Positions 33,301 through 41,924 of a stretch of DNA of 64,000 bases are shown one piece after another; position 1 is the stretch's first letter; each line of letters opens with the position of its first letter. Source of the stretch: 79-D21 sp022839995 (GTDB lineage Bacteria; Synergistota; Synergistia; Synergistales; 79-D21). Position numbers and translations under genes: made by a program. The notes beneath the pieces are model-generated. The model was given only the letters and a program-made list of their open reading frames with translations, did not search any database and was not told the DNA's origin. Location of the stretch: contig JALHIN010000009.1 of assembly GCA_022839995.1 (NCBI GenBank), forward strand, positions 24,151 to 88,150. The letters run 5' to 3'.

Positions 33301-34156
33301 GGGGCTTGCCCCCCTTCTCCAGCGCTTCGGTCAGAAGCCGCGCGGCTTCCAGGACGCGGGGGCCCGGGTGGAAAAGGGCGTCTGAGCGGACGGCGACCAC
33401 CCTCCCGGTACTGGCCGCCCGAAGCGGAAGTCCGCTGAAGAGGGCCTGGAAAGACTCCTGGGTGATGGCCATTCCCTTTTCCGCCTGGGCCAGGACGACG
33501 ACGTCCGGGTCCAGGGATAGGACCGTTTCCCGATCGACCTGGGGGAAGGAGAAGACGATCCGGTTTGCCGCGTTGGGGATCCCCAGGCGCGTCAGGATGT
33601 CCTGGATGTAGTTGGTTCTCCCGGCTACGGTCAGCGGGTCGTGCCAAACGATCACGAGGACCGATGGAACGCCCCCCGGGTGGGCGGTACGGATCCGCTT
33701 GCGGAGGGTTTCCAGCTCGAACCGGATCTTCCGGATGGCACGGTCGGCTTCTTCCTTTCTGCCGAGCTCGCGCCCCAGGATCTTCAGCGCTTCCTCGACC
33801 TGGCCGAGAGAGCGATGCAGGGTCAGGGAAATCGTTCGGATCCCCATTTTCGAAAGGCGGGAAAGGGTTTGCCCGTGGAAGGTCGCCTCGCCGACCACGA
33901 GGGTGGGGCGGAAGGAGAGGATCCTTTCGATTGAAGGTGTGGAGTATCCGCCGACTTTGGGTAGAGAGCGGGCGGCCTTCGGGTAGTCGTCGTATTCCGA
34001 GACGGCCACGACGGATCCCATCAGGCCGAGGGCGTCGAGGGTTTCGGTGATGCTCGGGGCAAGGGAAACGATGCGTTCCGCACGGGCCGCCCGGGCGGTT
34101 CCGTTCCAGCCGAAAAGCAGGAGAAAGGCTGCAAGGAACGGAAACACCTTTTTCAT
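33290..34156 (-). CDS. BtuF/FepB-type periplasmic binding protein
   Basis: Protein of 288 aa from ATG 34156 with a signal peptide (VFPFLAAFLLLFGWNGTARA). The class III binding-protein fold shows AERIVSLAPSITETLDALG, a long connecting helix and VVWHDPLTVAG. Residues such as GSVVAVSEYDDYP are BtuF-like, so cobalamin or an iron chelate is likely. It is inserted between exbB and exbD, which ties outer-membrane and inner-membrane uptake together; the orphan FecCD permease/ATPase at 27.2-29.0 kb lacks a binding protein. Confidence 0.85.
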   Translation of the reverse strand: MKKVFPFLAAFLLLFGWNGTARAARAERIVSLAPSITETLDALGLMGSVVAVSEYDDYPKAARSLPKVGGYSTPSIERILSFRPTLVVGEATFHGQTLSRLSKMGIRTISLTLHRSLGQVEEALKILGRELGRKEEADRAIRKIRFELETLRKRIRTAHPGGVPSVLVIVWHDPLTVAGRTNYIQDILTRLGIPNAANRIVFSFPQVDRETVLSLDPDVVVLAQAEKGMAITQESFQALFSGLPLRAASTGRVVAVRSDALFHPGPRVLEAARLLTEALEKGGKPRVP

Positions 34157-34806
34157 GGCCTTGCGGGGTCTCCTGTCCTGGGGCTCTTTTGCAGGAGTTT
34201 CTCTCGAACCAGGAAGTCGACCCCTCTGTTGAGGGTTTCTTCCTCGCTGTCGACCCGGGCGGAGAGGTAGGTGTGGCACAGGATGACGGGAACCGCGACC
34301 GCCAGGCCTGCGACCGTGGTCAGCAGCGCAACCCAGATCCCGGAAGCCAGCTCGGCCATCCCCGCCCCTCCCGGGACGGACCCGGAAACGGCGGGAAGGC
34401 CCCTGAAGGTTGACACCATGCCGAGGACGGTTCCGAGGAGCCCCAGGAGGGGAGCCACCCGTGCGATCGTGGCAAGCGTGCCCAGTCCCTTTTCCCAACG
34501 GAACAGCTCCCTTCGCAGCTGCTGCTCCATGAGGGTCTCCAGGGAGTCCGGCTCTGCCTGCCAGTGGGTGATCGCCACTTCGAAGAGGCGGTGGAGGGAG
34601 CTTGAGCCGGATTTGACGACGGCTTTCGCGGCAGCTTCGTCTCCCTCGTAGAGCGCTTTCCCGAGAGCCGTTTCCAAGGCCATCGGATCCGTCGAGGCTC
34701 GCCGGAAAAACAGCAGGCGCTCGATCACGATGGCGAAAGCAAGGACGGAAACGGCGCCAATGACCCACATCAGGGGTCCGCCCAGCTTGAAGAGGTTCAG
34801 GTCCAT
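34153..34806 (-). CDS. exbB: ExbB/TolQ-family proton channel protein
   Basis: Protein of 217 aa with three membrane helices: near residues 12-33, 115-135 and 155-180. It has the conserved VAPLLGLLGTVLGMVSTFRG and ALLTTVAGLAVAVPVI. First gene of the exbB-btuF-exbD-tonB-truD run. Start ATG with GGGAACCC upstream. Confidence 0.92.
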   Translation of the reverse strand: MDLNLFKLGGPLMWVIGAVSVLAFAIVIERLLFFRRASTDPMALETALGKALYEGDEAAAKAVVKSGSSSLHRLFEVAITHWQAEPDSLETLMEQQLRRELFRWEKGLGTLATIARVAPLLGLLGTVLGMVSTFRGLPAVSGSVPGGAGMAELASGIWVALLTTVAGLAVAVPVILCHTYLSARVDSEEETLNRGVDFLVREKLLQKSPRTGDPARP

Positions 34807-34858
34807 GGGGTTCCCTCGCTTTCCCGGGTTCCTGTTGCGGGGCCATTATAGACGATCG

Positions 34859-35839
34859 TCAGGCCGTTCGGGCAATGGGAATGCCGGCGCTCTCGAAAAG
34901 CTCGTAAAAGGTTTCGTGCCTTACGGGTTCCGCCTCCAGGGCCTCCAGCGAAAGAACCCAGAAATCCAGAGGGGCGGATGGCCCGATCAGGCTTTCGGAG
35001 AACGGGGACAACCACTGGCTGATCCGCTCCGCCTCTTTCCGGGTGCGGGTTGTCCAGGTCCACCACGTTACCGAGGATTGCTCCTGCGTGTCGGTATCGT
35101 ATCGCCCCGGCAGGAGGCATCGCCTGGCGTATTCAAGGAACGGGCGAAGGGAGGAAAGGTCCCGGACGACCTGTTCGAGGAAGGCTTCCCGCCCGTTTTC
35201 CGGGGGTTCCGCCAGGCGGATCATCAGGCGGTCCGTGTTCACCAGCCTGAAGGGATCCCAGGGAGCGGTCGCGTCCAGGTAATAGGCGTAGTCGTACCGG
35301 TGGAGGAAAAGGATGTCAAGAAGAAGTCGCCCTTCCCTGGCTCCGCTTTTGGCAACCCATTCCTTCAGCCTGTCTGCGCGGTGCGTTTCGGAGGCCGCCG
35401 GGGTCCTGGGGAATGCCTCGAAAAAGGAAACCGCCAGCGGGTACCTTTCCAGGGACGCCAGGTCGTTCAGGCCGGAGGCCGCCGGAAGGTCCGGGAAATA
35501 GGAAAGGACCGCCTCCGTCTTGCCCTCCTTGCTTCCCCAGGGGCTGTGAAACCCCCGGTCCAGGCGGAGCAGGACCTCCAGGGAAAACAGGCTGCGGGCA
35601 GGGTCGGACGGGGGGGTCCCGGGCAAGTCCTCCAGGAAGGACTCTTTCGCCAGTTCCCTGAACCGTTCCATCCCGGTTTCGGTCAGGACAAAACCCTCGG
35701 CGCCCGTCCTTCGGACAAGTCCCAGTGTTTCCAGGACGGCCAGGCCGGCGGGATCCTCTCCGGCAAGCTCCACCAGCCGGGCGGACCAGCAGGGGCGATT
35801 CTGGTCGAAAAGCAGGAGCAGGCTTGCTTCCTTCATCAT
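34859..35839 (-). CDS. Hypothetical protein with winged-helix-like N-terminus
   Basis: Protein of 326 aa. The first 70 residues (LAVLETLGLVRRTGAEGFVLTE region) look like a winged helix of the kind that ends a DNA-binding or sensor domain. The rest is helical with a Trp-rich stretch (SVTWWTWTTRT). No signal peptide. I do not recognise the family. It is divergent from the M48 peptidase gene. ATG 35839 is chosen over an upstream GTG that overlaps the AAGGAG ribosome binding site. Confidence 0.6.
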   Translation of the reverse strand: MMKEASLLLLFDQNRPCWSARLVELAGEDPAGLAVLETLGLVRRTGAEGFVLTETGMERFRELAKESFLEDLPGTPPSDPARSLFSLEVLLRLDRGFHSPWGSKEGKTEAVLSYFPDLPAASGLNDLASLERYPLAVSFFEAFPRTPAASETHRADRLKEWVAKSGAREGRLLLDILFLHRYDYAYYLDATAPWDPFRLVNTDRLMIRLAEPPENGREAFLEQVVRDLSSLRPFLEYARRCLLPGRYDTDTQEQSSVTWWTWTTRTRKEAERISQWLSPFSESLIGPSAPLDFWVLSLEALEAEPVRHETFYELFESAGIPIARTA

Positions 35840-35883
35840 CGGCCGGTTCACTCCTTCTCCGTGTAAATGATAGACTCTACCCC

Positions 35884-37137
35884 ATGTGGTGCCTTCTCTT
35901 CTGGCTTTTTTTATCGGCCGGGTTCCTGGTCGAAACTGCTCTTTTCCTGGGTCAATGGGGATGGCTCAACCGGCTCGAGCGGACCGTTCCGGCAGAACTG
36001 GCTCCTCTCCTGCCCGAAGGGTACGGTTGGTGGCGCGGTGTCGCCTACGCCCGAGAACGCCTTAGGGGATCCCTCGGTTTGCTGCTGACCCGCTACGCGG
36101 TCCTCGCCGTGATGATAGGGGCGGGAGGGCTGAAAAAGACGGCCTGGCTGGCCGAGGCCGTTTCGGACGCCCCGTTCCCGGCCGGCTTCCTCCTCGGGGG
36201 CCTCCTGGCGGCGGTATTCGCCCTTGCTGAACTCCCCTGGGACCTTTACGGGACTTTCGGCGTGGAAGCGCGCTTCGGCTTCAACCGATCCTCCGTCGGG
36301 CTTTTTCTCCGGGACGCCGTGGTGAAAACGGCTCTTTCCGCGACCCTCGCAGGGGGCCTGCTGGGCGCCGCTTCCTTTCTCCTCACCCGGCGCGGAGGCT
36401 TCATCCTTGCCCTGTCCGGAGCCGCCGCGTTTGACGCCGCGGCCGCTTTCGCCTTCCCCAGCCTCATCCTGCCGCTCTTCTTCCGCCTGCGTCCCCTGGA
36501 GGACGGAGAATTGAAGGCGAGGCTTGAATCCCTCTTCCGTCGGGCCGGGTTCCCGGCTTCTTCCCTGCTGGTTGCAGACGGAAGCCGGCGTTCAACCCAC
36601 GGGAACGCATTTTTCGCAGGCCTGGGTCGCACCCGGCGGGTGATCCTCTTCGATACGCTGGCGGAACGGTTCCCTCCCGACGAAGCGGCGGCCGTTGTCG
36701 CCCACGAGATCGGCCACTGGAAAAAGGGGCATGTCCCCTTGGCCCTTTTGCTGCTGTTTGCAGTCCAGTCGACGCTGATCCTCTTTGCCGCATTTGCCTG
36801 GGGAAAGGGCGGATTTGCCGAGAGTTTCGGCCTCTCCGGCCGGCCCGAATCCTTCGCGGTCGCGGTGACCTTTTTTTGGGGAGCTTTGGCCGGTCTCTTC
36901 CTTCAGCCCGTGCAATCCGCCGCTTCCCGCCGCAGGGAATTTGAGGCCGACCGTTACGCCGCTTCCCTCGAGGGCAAGGAGGCCATGATCGGGGCTCTCG
37001 TTCGCCTGGCCACCGACAGCCTTGCCTGGACTCCGCCCGAGCCCCGGTACGCGGCCTGGTACGCGAGCCACCCCTCGGTGGCCGAGCGGGTCCTGGCCCT
37101 GAAAGAGCTTGAAGCCCCTCCCCTCAATGGAAAATGA
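35884..37137 (+). CDS. M48-family (Ste24/HtpX-like) membrane metalloprotease
   Basis: Protein of 417 aa with six or so membrane helices. Zinc site HEIGH (His274, Glu275, His278) and the third ligand in RREFEADRYA. FGVEARFGFNRSS is typical of the Ste24 subgroup. Cleaves or surveys membrane proteins. No ribosome binding site is visible; a -10-like TAGACT ends 7 nt before the ATG, so the message may be leaderless. The 3' end overlaps the convergent DUF4139 gene by 14 bases. Confidence 0.85.
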   Translation: MWCLLFWLFLSAGFLVETALFLGQWGWLNRLERTVPAELAPLLPEGYGWWRGVAYARERLRGSLGLLLTRYAVLAVMIGAGGLKKTAWLAEAVSDAPFPAGFLLGGLLAAVFALAELPWDLYGTFGVEARFGFNRSSVGLFLRDAVVKTALSATLAGGLLGAASFLLTRRGGFILALSGAAAFDAAAAFAFPSLILPLFFRLRPLEDGELKARLESLFRRAGFPASSLLVADGSRRSTHGNAFFAGLGRTRRVILFDTLAERFPPDEAAAVVAHEIGHWKKGHVPLALLLLFAVQSTLILFAAFAWGKGGFAESFGLSGRPESFAVAVTFFWGALAGLFLQPVQSAASRRREFEADRYAASLEGKEAMIGALVRLATDSLAWTPPEPRYAAWYASHPSVAERVLALKELEAPPLNGK

Positions 37138-38605
37138 CCGTCCGGTCCGCCGGGTAGGTCAGCCGGTATTTCACGGCCAGTTTCTTCGTTTCACCTGGAG
37201 CCAGCTTCAGGTCCCAGGAAAGGATCCCGCGTTCGTCCCGTTTTGACGGTTTGGGTTCCAGCGCCAGGACCTCGATCCGGATTTTCTCCTGCGCGCTGAC
37301 GGGCACACGGTCCACCAGGGTCACGGCCATGGGGACCCCCATCCCGTTGGTCACGGAAAGGGTGAAGGACTTCTCGAGCCGCCCGCGCCCCCAGGTTGTT
37401 CCTTCCAGGGGAACCGATTCCTCGAGAGCCGCGGTGACCAGGGGGACTTTCCCGAAGGCCAGCTTCAGGCTTTCCCCCCGGCCCATCGACTCGATGAAGG
37501 CTGTTCCGGTAGGAGAACCATCCAGGGACAAGTCCGCCGCCCCTGAAAGGAGAGGACGATCCAGGGACTTGATTTCGGCCGTCAGCCAGGCTTCCCGGTC
37601 CAGGGCCGGGATTGCCACCACGCCGGTTTCAGCGGGAAGTGCGAACCGGGCAACGGAGACCCGGGCGGGAGTTCCATCGCCCGGAGCCCGGCCGCTAGCC
37701 CTCAGCACCAGGTCCGTCGGCGTTTCTTCCTGGACCGCTTCCCGGGGTTTGTCGGGTGCGGCTGCCTCCTTCATCATCGCGATTCCATCGTTCCTCTCCG
37801 GCTGACGCCTGAAGTCGGCGATCAAGGGTGGCAGTTCCGGCGGCACGAGGGTTCGCCTGGGCTGGACCGTGTGGAGAACGAGTTCACCGACCCAATCGAG
37901 CCCCGTTTTCTGCTGAACGACGGCTTCCTGGCCGAACGAAACCCGCCCCGTTTTTCCCGCCAGGTCCAGGGAATACCTTGTGGCCCAGGAGGCCTGCTGG
38001 GTCCAGGCTCGGATCCGTACCGTCCCGCCACCTGACGTCCGGATCCGGACCCGAGTGGCCGTCTCGGGTTCGGGTGGAAGTTTTTCCGAAAGCTCCTTTT
38101 CAAGGCGTGAAAGTTCCGCCCTCGCCTTTGCCAGGGCACGGGCGTTTTCTCGAATTTCCCTTTCCGCCTGCTCCCGCCTCTTCGCCCCGGTTTCCAGGAA
38201 GGCCAGAAGCTCCTGGGGCTTCCAGCTCGAGGGCAAGCTGTCCTGGAGGTGTTTGGCGGTCTGTTGCAGGGAGGCTTCGCGGGCCTCCAGGCGGTCGACC
38301 TCCGCACGGGTTTTCCTGATCCTGGAATCCAGGTCCGCCAGTGCGGGGAAAACCCAACCCGACCTCTGGACCCGGGTGGTGTCCACCGAGAGGATCCTTG
38401 TTCCCTGTCCCGTGATTCGAAGGGAGTTCTCCTCGAAGGACAGCGGCAAGTCGATCGCCATTTCCTGGCGCGCGGGAGCCTCGAGGGTGACCCAGGCCCC
38501 CTGTGGATAGACGTCGGCGGTCCTCACGACCGCTTCCTGTCCGAAGACCGGGGCTGTCCACGCCAAGAGGAAGCAGGTGAACAAAAAACGTTTGAACCGT
38601 TTCAA
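37124..38605 (-). CDS. DUF4139 (MuiA-like) secreted protein
   Basis: About 493 aa with a signal peptide (RFLFTCFLLAWTAPVFG), an N-terminal DUF4140-type segment (ADVYPQGAWVTLEAPA), a coiled coil (about 85-180) and the C-terminal DUF4139 beta domain. Homologues are annotated mucoidy inhibitor A; their function is unknown. TTG 38605 is preferred (GGGGG at good spacing); GTG 38614 is possible. A TATGAT near 38626 could be its -10. Confidence 0.8.
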   Translation of the reverse strand: MKRFKRFLFTCFLLAWTAPVFGQEAVVRTADVYPQGAWVTLEAPARQEMAIDLPLSFEENSLRITGQGTRILSVDTTRVQRSGWVFPALADLDSRIRKTRAEVDRLEAREASLQQTAKHLQDSLPSSWKPQELLAFLETGAKRREQAEREIRENARALAKARAELSRLEKELSEKLPPEPETATRVRIRTSGGGTVRIRAWTQQASWATRYSLDLAGKTGRVSFGQEAVVQQKTGLDWVGELVLHTVQPRRTLVPPELPPLIADFRRQPERNDGIAMMKEAAAPDKPREAVQEETPTDLVLRASGRAPGDGTPARVSVARFALPAETGVVAIPALDREAWLTAEIKSLDRPLLSGAADLSLDGSPTGTAFIESMGRGESLKLAFGKVPLVTAALEESVPLEGTTWGRGRLEKSFTLSVTNGMGVPMAVTLVDRVPVSAQEKIRIEVLALEPKPSKRDERGILSWDLKLAPGETKKLAVKYRLTYPADRTVIFH

Positions 38606-38716
38606 TCGGGACACCCCCTTCTACTCGTATCATAACGGATAGCCGTCATCCCGCTATAATGATGCGGGGCATCTGTGCCCGTTTTTGTTTTTGAGCCTGA
38701 CCGAGGAGGAATCGAA

Positions 38717-39811
38717 ATGCTGGGTTGCGGGATTATCGGCCTTCCCCTGAGCGGCAAGACCACCGTTTTCAACGTCATCACCGGATCCGGGGCCGAGGTG
38801 AAGCCGTATGCGGGGGGCAAAACGGATCCGAACAGGGCCATCGTCGAGGTGCCGGACGAAAGGATAGAAAGGCTGACGGAAATCTTCAAGCCGAAAAAAA
38901 GGACTCCCGCGATGGTCGAATTCGTCGACCTGGCGGGCCTTTCTCGGGATGCCTCGAGGGGAGCCGGGCTAGGGAACGCCTTTTTGTCCTTCGTGGCGGA
39001 AGCCGATGCCCTCGTCCATGTGCTTCGGGCTTTCGACAACCCGGAAGTGCCCCATCCGGAGGAAACCCTGGATCCGCTCAGGGACTGGAAGATCGTCGAG
39101 ACGGAACTGATCCTCAGGGACCTGGGGCTGACGGAGACCCGCCTCAACCGTCTTGCTGCAAAGAAGCGCCTTCTCCCGGAAGAGCAGCTTGAGGCGGACC
39201 TGCTGAAAAAATGCCAGGAGCACCTCCTGGAAGAGCGCCCGTTGAGGGATCTCCCGATGGACGAAAATCAGCTTCGGCTCCTGCGTGGTTTTACGTTCGT
39301 TTCGTTGAAGCCCGAGCTCGTGGTTCTCAACCTCGACGAAACCCAGGTGACGGACGATCGAATCCCCGGATACGCGGAACTGGCGGCTCTCTGCGAAAGT
39401 CGGGGAATGCCTCTCGTGAAAGTGTACGGACGGATGGAGATGGAGATGTCCTCCCTTTCCCCGGAAGAACAGTCCGAGTTCATGGCCGAGCTCAACGTTG
39501 CGGAAACCGGTAGGAAGCGGCTGATCTCGGGTGCCTACCGCCTGCTGGGGCTGCTTTCCTTCTTTACCGTGGGGCCCGACGAGGTGAGGGCATGGACCCT
39601 GAAGAACCGTGCGACGGCGGTTGACGCCGCGGGGACAATCCATTCGGACCTTGCCCGGGGCTTTATCCGGGCACAGGTGGTCAATTACGAGGAATTCATG
39701 AAGCACGGCGGATCCTTCGCGACCTGCCGGGAAGCCGGAGTCCTCCGGCTCGAGGGAAAGGAATACCCCGTCAGGGACGGGGATATCCTTGAAATCCGGT
39801 TCAACGTCTAG
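38717..39811 (+). CDS. YchF/Obg-related GTPase (DUF933/TGS) with variant P-loop
   Basis: Protein of 364 aa from ATG 38717 after GAGGAGG. The P-loop reads GLPLSGKTTVF where YchF has GLPNVGKST. Switch II DLAGLSRDASRGAGLGNAFL is YchF-like, and the C-terminus is a TGS-type domain (FFTVGPDEVRAWTLKNRATA, YPVRDGDILEIRFNV). It is a divergent branch of the ribosome-associated YchF/OLA1 ATPase-GTPase family. A -10 TATAAT lies at 38655. It is 15 nt before manC. Confidence 0.85.
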   Translation: MLGCGIIGLPLSGKTTVFNVITGSGAEVKPYAGGKTDPNRAIVEVPDERIERLTEIFKPKKRTPAMVEFVDLAGLSRDASRGAGLGNAFLSFVAEADALVHVLRAFDNPEVPHPEETLDPLRDWKIVETELILRDLGLTETRLNRLAAKKRLLPEEQLEADLLKKCQEHLLEERPLRDLPMDENQLRLLRGFTFVSLKPELVVLNLDETQVTDDRIPGYAELAALCESRGMPLVKVYGRMEMEMSSLSPEEQSEFMAELNVAETGRKRLISGAYRLLGLLSFFTVGPDEVRAWTLKNRATAVDAAGTIHSDLARGFIRAQVVNYEEFMKHGGSFATCREAGVLRLEGKEYPVRDGDILEIRFNV

Positions 39812-39826
39812 GAGGGGGAGGGGTTC

Positions 39827-41236
39827 GTGTCGAAACTTCACGTCCTGGTCCTGGCCGGTGGAAGCGGAACGCGCCTCTGGCCCTTGTCGAGGGAAGAATT
39901 GCCGAAACAGTTCCTCCCGCTGGTCGGGGAAAAAACCTTGCTCCAGGAAACGGTCCTTCGCCTCGTACCCGTGGCTTCCGACCGGCTCGTGAGGGTGATC
40001 GCGGGCCGGGAATGGCAGGCCCTGGTTCGGCACCAGGTTCGAGGGGTCCTGCCCTGGGCTGGAAACGTGGACCCCGTCCTCGTCGAACCGGTAGGCCGGA
40101 ACACCTGCCCGGCGATCGCCCTGGGACTGGCCGCCTTGAAGGAAACCGCCTCCGCGTCGGAAGACGACATCGTCCTGGTCTGCCCGAGCGACCACCTCAT
40201 CCGGGACGGTGAGGCCTTCCGGCGAGCGGTCAACGTGGCGGCGCAGGAAGCGGAAAAGGATACCCTGGTCACCTTTGGCATCAAACCGGACCGCCCGCAG
40301 ACCGGGTACGGGTACATGGAATGCGGACCGGCCCGGGATCCCGGGGGCGTCCGCCCCGTGGTCCGCTTCGTCGAGAAACCCTCGCCGGAGAAAGCAAGGG
40401 AATACGCGGAAAGCGGGCAATACCTCTGGAACGGGGGGATGTTCTGTTTCCGCCTGGGAAGGATGGCCTCAGACCTCAAACGCCACATCCCGGAGGTGGG
40501 GGAACTTTGCGAGGCCGGCCTCGGCCCCCTGCTCGAGGCCTTCGAAAGCCTTCCTTCAATCTCCATCGACTATGCCGTGATGGAAAAGACGGACAGGATT
40601 GCCGCCGTCCCCCTGGAAGCGGGGTGGTCGGACGTCGGATGCTGGGACTCCGTCTATGAGGCCCTGCCCGCGGACTCGAACGGCAATGCCCTCAAGGGAG
40701 ACGTGCGCCTCATCGGGGGGAGGGGGAACCTTCTCTACGGGAACCACCGGCTTATCTTCGGCGTGGACCTGCAGGACATGCTGGTGGTCGATACCCCCGA
40801 CGCCCTCTTCATCGCGCCGAGGGGCAGCTCCCAGAAAGTGCGCGAGGTCGTCCGAACCCTGAAGGAGGAGGGCCGGAAGGAAGCCGTGGAGGCCCCGGTC
40901 AACGCCCGACCCTGGGGCATCTACCAGACCCTGGGGCAGGCATCCCGCTACCGGATCAAGCGAATCGTAGTCGAGCCGGGAGCGAGGCTGAGCCTCCAGT
41001 ACCACCACCATCGCAGCGAGCACTGGGTCGTGGTGCGGGGGACGGCCCTTGTCGGGATTGACGGATCGGAAAAGCTGGTCTACGAGGGTCAAAGCTGCTA
41101 CGTCCCCAAGGGTACACCCCACCGGCTATCCAACCCCGGCAAGGTTCCCCTCGAGATCATCGAGGTCCAGAACGGGGAATACGTCGGCGAGGACGATATC
41201 GTGAGGCTGGACGACGATTACAGGCGGCATGGGTAG
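39827..41236 (+). CDS. manC: Mannose-1-phosphate guanylyltransferase / mannose-6-phosphate isomerase
   Basis: Bifunctional protein of 469 aa from a GTG start with GGAGGGG. The nucleotidyltransferase domain has LAGGSGTRLWPLSREELPKQ, VEKP and NGGMFCF. The C-terminal cupin isomerase domain has the zinc ligands of QYHHHRSEHWVVV and GTPHRLSNPG. It makes GDP-mannose for envelope polysaccharides. Confidence 0.93.
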   Translation: MSKLHVLVLAGGSGTRLWPLSREELPKQFLPLVGEKTLLQETVLRLVPVASDRLVRVIAGREWQALVRHQVRGVLPWAGNVDPVLVEPVGRNTCPAIALGLAALKETASASEDDIVLVCPSDHLIRDGEAFRRAVNVAAQEAEKDTLVTFGIKPDRPQTGYGYMECGPARDPGGVRPVVRFVEKPSPEKAREYAESGQYLWNGGMFCFRLGRMASDLKRHIPEVGELCEAGLGPLLEAFESLPSISIDYAVMEKTDRIAAVPLEAGWSDVGCWDSVYEALPADSNGNALKGDVRLIGGRGNLLYGNHRLIFGVDLQDMLVVDTPDALFIAPRGSSQKVREVVRTLKEEGRKEAVEAPVNARPWGIYQTLGQASRYRIKRIVVEPGARLSLQYHHHRSEHWVVVRGTALVGIDGSEKLVYEGQSCYVPKGTPHRLSNPGKVPLEIIEVQNGEYVGEDDIVRLDDDYRRHG

Positions 41237-41253
41237 CCCCCCCGCCTGTTTTT
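41221..41253 (+). terminator. Terminator overlapping the manC stop
   Basis: CAGGCGG / CCGCCTG stem with a 14-nt loop followed by TTTTT; the 5' arm includes the last codons of manC. Confidence 0.7.
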
Positions 41254-41369
41254 GACCCTGAGAGAATAAAGCAAAAAAACCTTGTTTTCCTTCCCTTCCC
41301 CCCTTAGTCTGGTCACGGAAAGACCGGATTCCGCCTGGATACCGGGCGGGAAGGAGGGGGGAATATCCC

Positions 41370-41915
41370 GTGAAAAAACTTGTGGCTGGATTCCTCGTGT
41401 TGTTCTTGTTCGTTTCAGCTCCAGCGGCGCTCGCAGCCGATGTGGCCCTCACCTCCGTGGGCCAGAGTCCTGACGCGGTCATGGTCAGGGTCGTCATGAA
41501 AAAGCTGAAGGTGGAGGTGGACTACGATGCCCTCATGAAGCCGGAAGCCCTCGGAAGCCAGAAGGTGCTGGTCGCCGTGGTCGGCGGAAGCTCCAAGGGC
41601 TTGGGCGCGGCGGGCATAAACGCGGACCAGGAAAAGGCAAGGGCCGTGGCCCTGCTTGATGCCGCGAAAAAGAAAGGCATGAAGATCCTTGTCATGCATG
41701 TCGGGGGAGAAGGGCGCCGGGGTACCCTCACCGACCTTTTCATCAACGCGGCGGTTCCCTTCGGTGAACGCCTGATCCTGGTCAAGGGCGGCAACAACGA
41801 CGGCCTGTTCAACAAGCTTGCGAAGAAGGGCGCCCCAATCACCGAGGTCGCGACGGTCGCGGCGGTCCAGGCTCCCCTTGAGCAGGCCCTGAAGGACTGG
41901 AAGGTCCTCCCGTAG
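41370..41915 (+). CDS. Small periplasmic protein beside a TRAP-type permease (DUF6305-like)
   Basis: Protein of 181 aa from a GTG after AAGGAGGGGG. Signal peptide KKLVAGFLVLFLFVSAPAALA. The mature part looks like a small alpha/beta fold with VLVAVVGGSSKGLGAAGI, MHVGGEGRRG and VKGGNNDGLF. It is far smaller than DctP/TAXI binding proteins (about 320 aa), yet sits where the binding protein would be, 9 nt before the permease. A role as an unconventional binding subunit is inferred; the DUF6305 name is from memory. Confidence 0.7.
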   Translation: MKKLVAGFLVLFLFVSAPAALAADVALTSVGQSPDAVMVRVVMKKLKVEVDYDALMKPEALGSQKVLVAVVGGSSKGLGAAGINADQEKARAVALLDAAKKKGMKILVMHVGGEGRRGTLTDLFINAAVPFGERLILVKGGNNDGLFNKLAKKGAPITEVATVAAVQAPLEQALKDWKVLP

Positions 41916-41924
41916 GCAGCCGGC

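Noticed and set aside
34859..35839. Hypothetical protein as a defence-system component because of its winged-helix-like start
   Set aside because: No nuclease, NTPase or other effector partner is adjacent; neighbours are housekeeping envelope genes.
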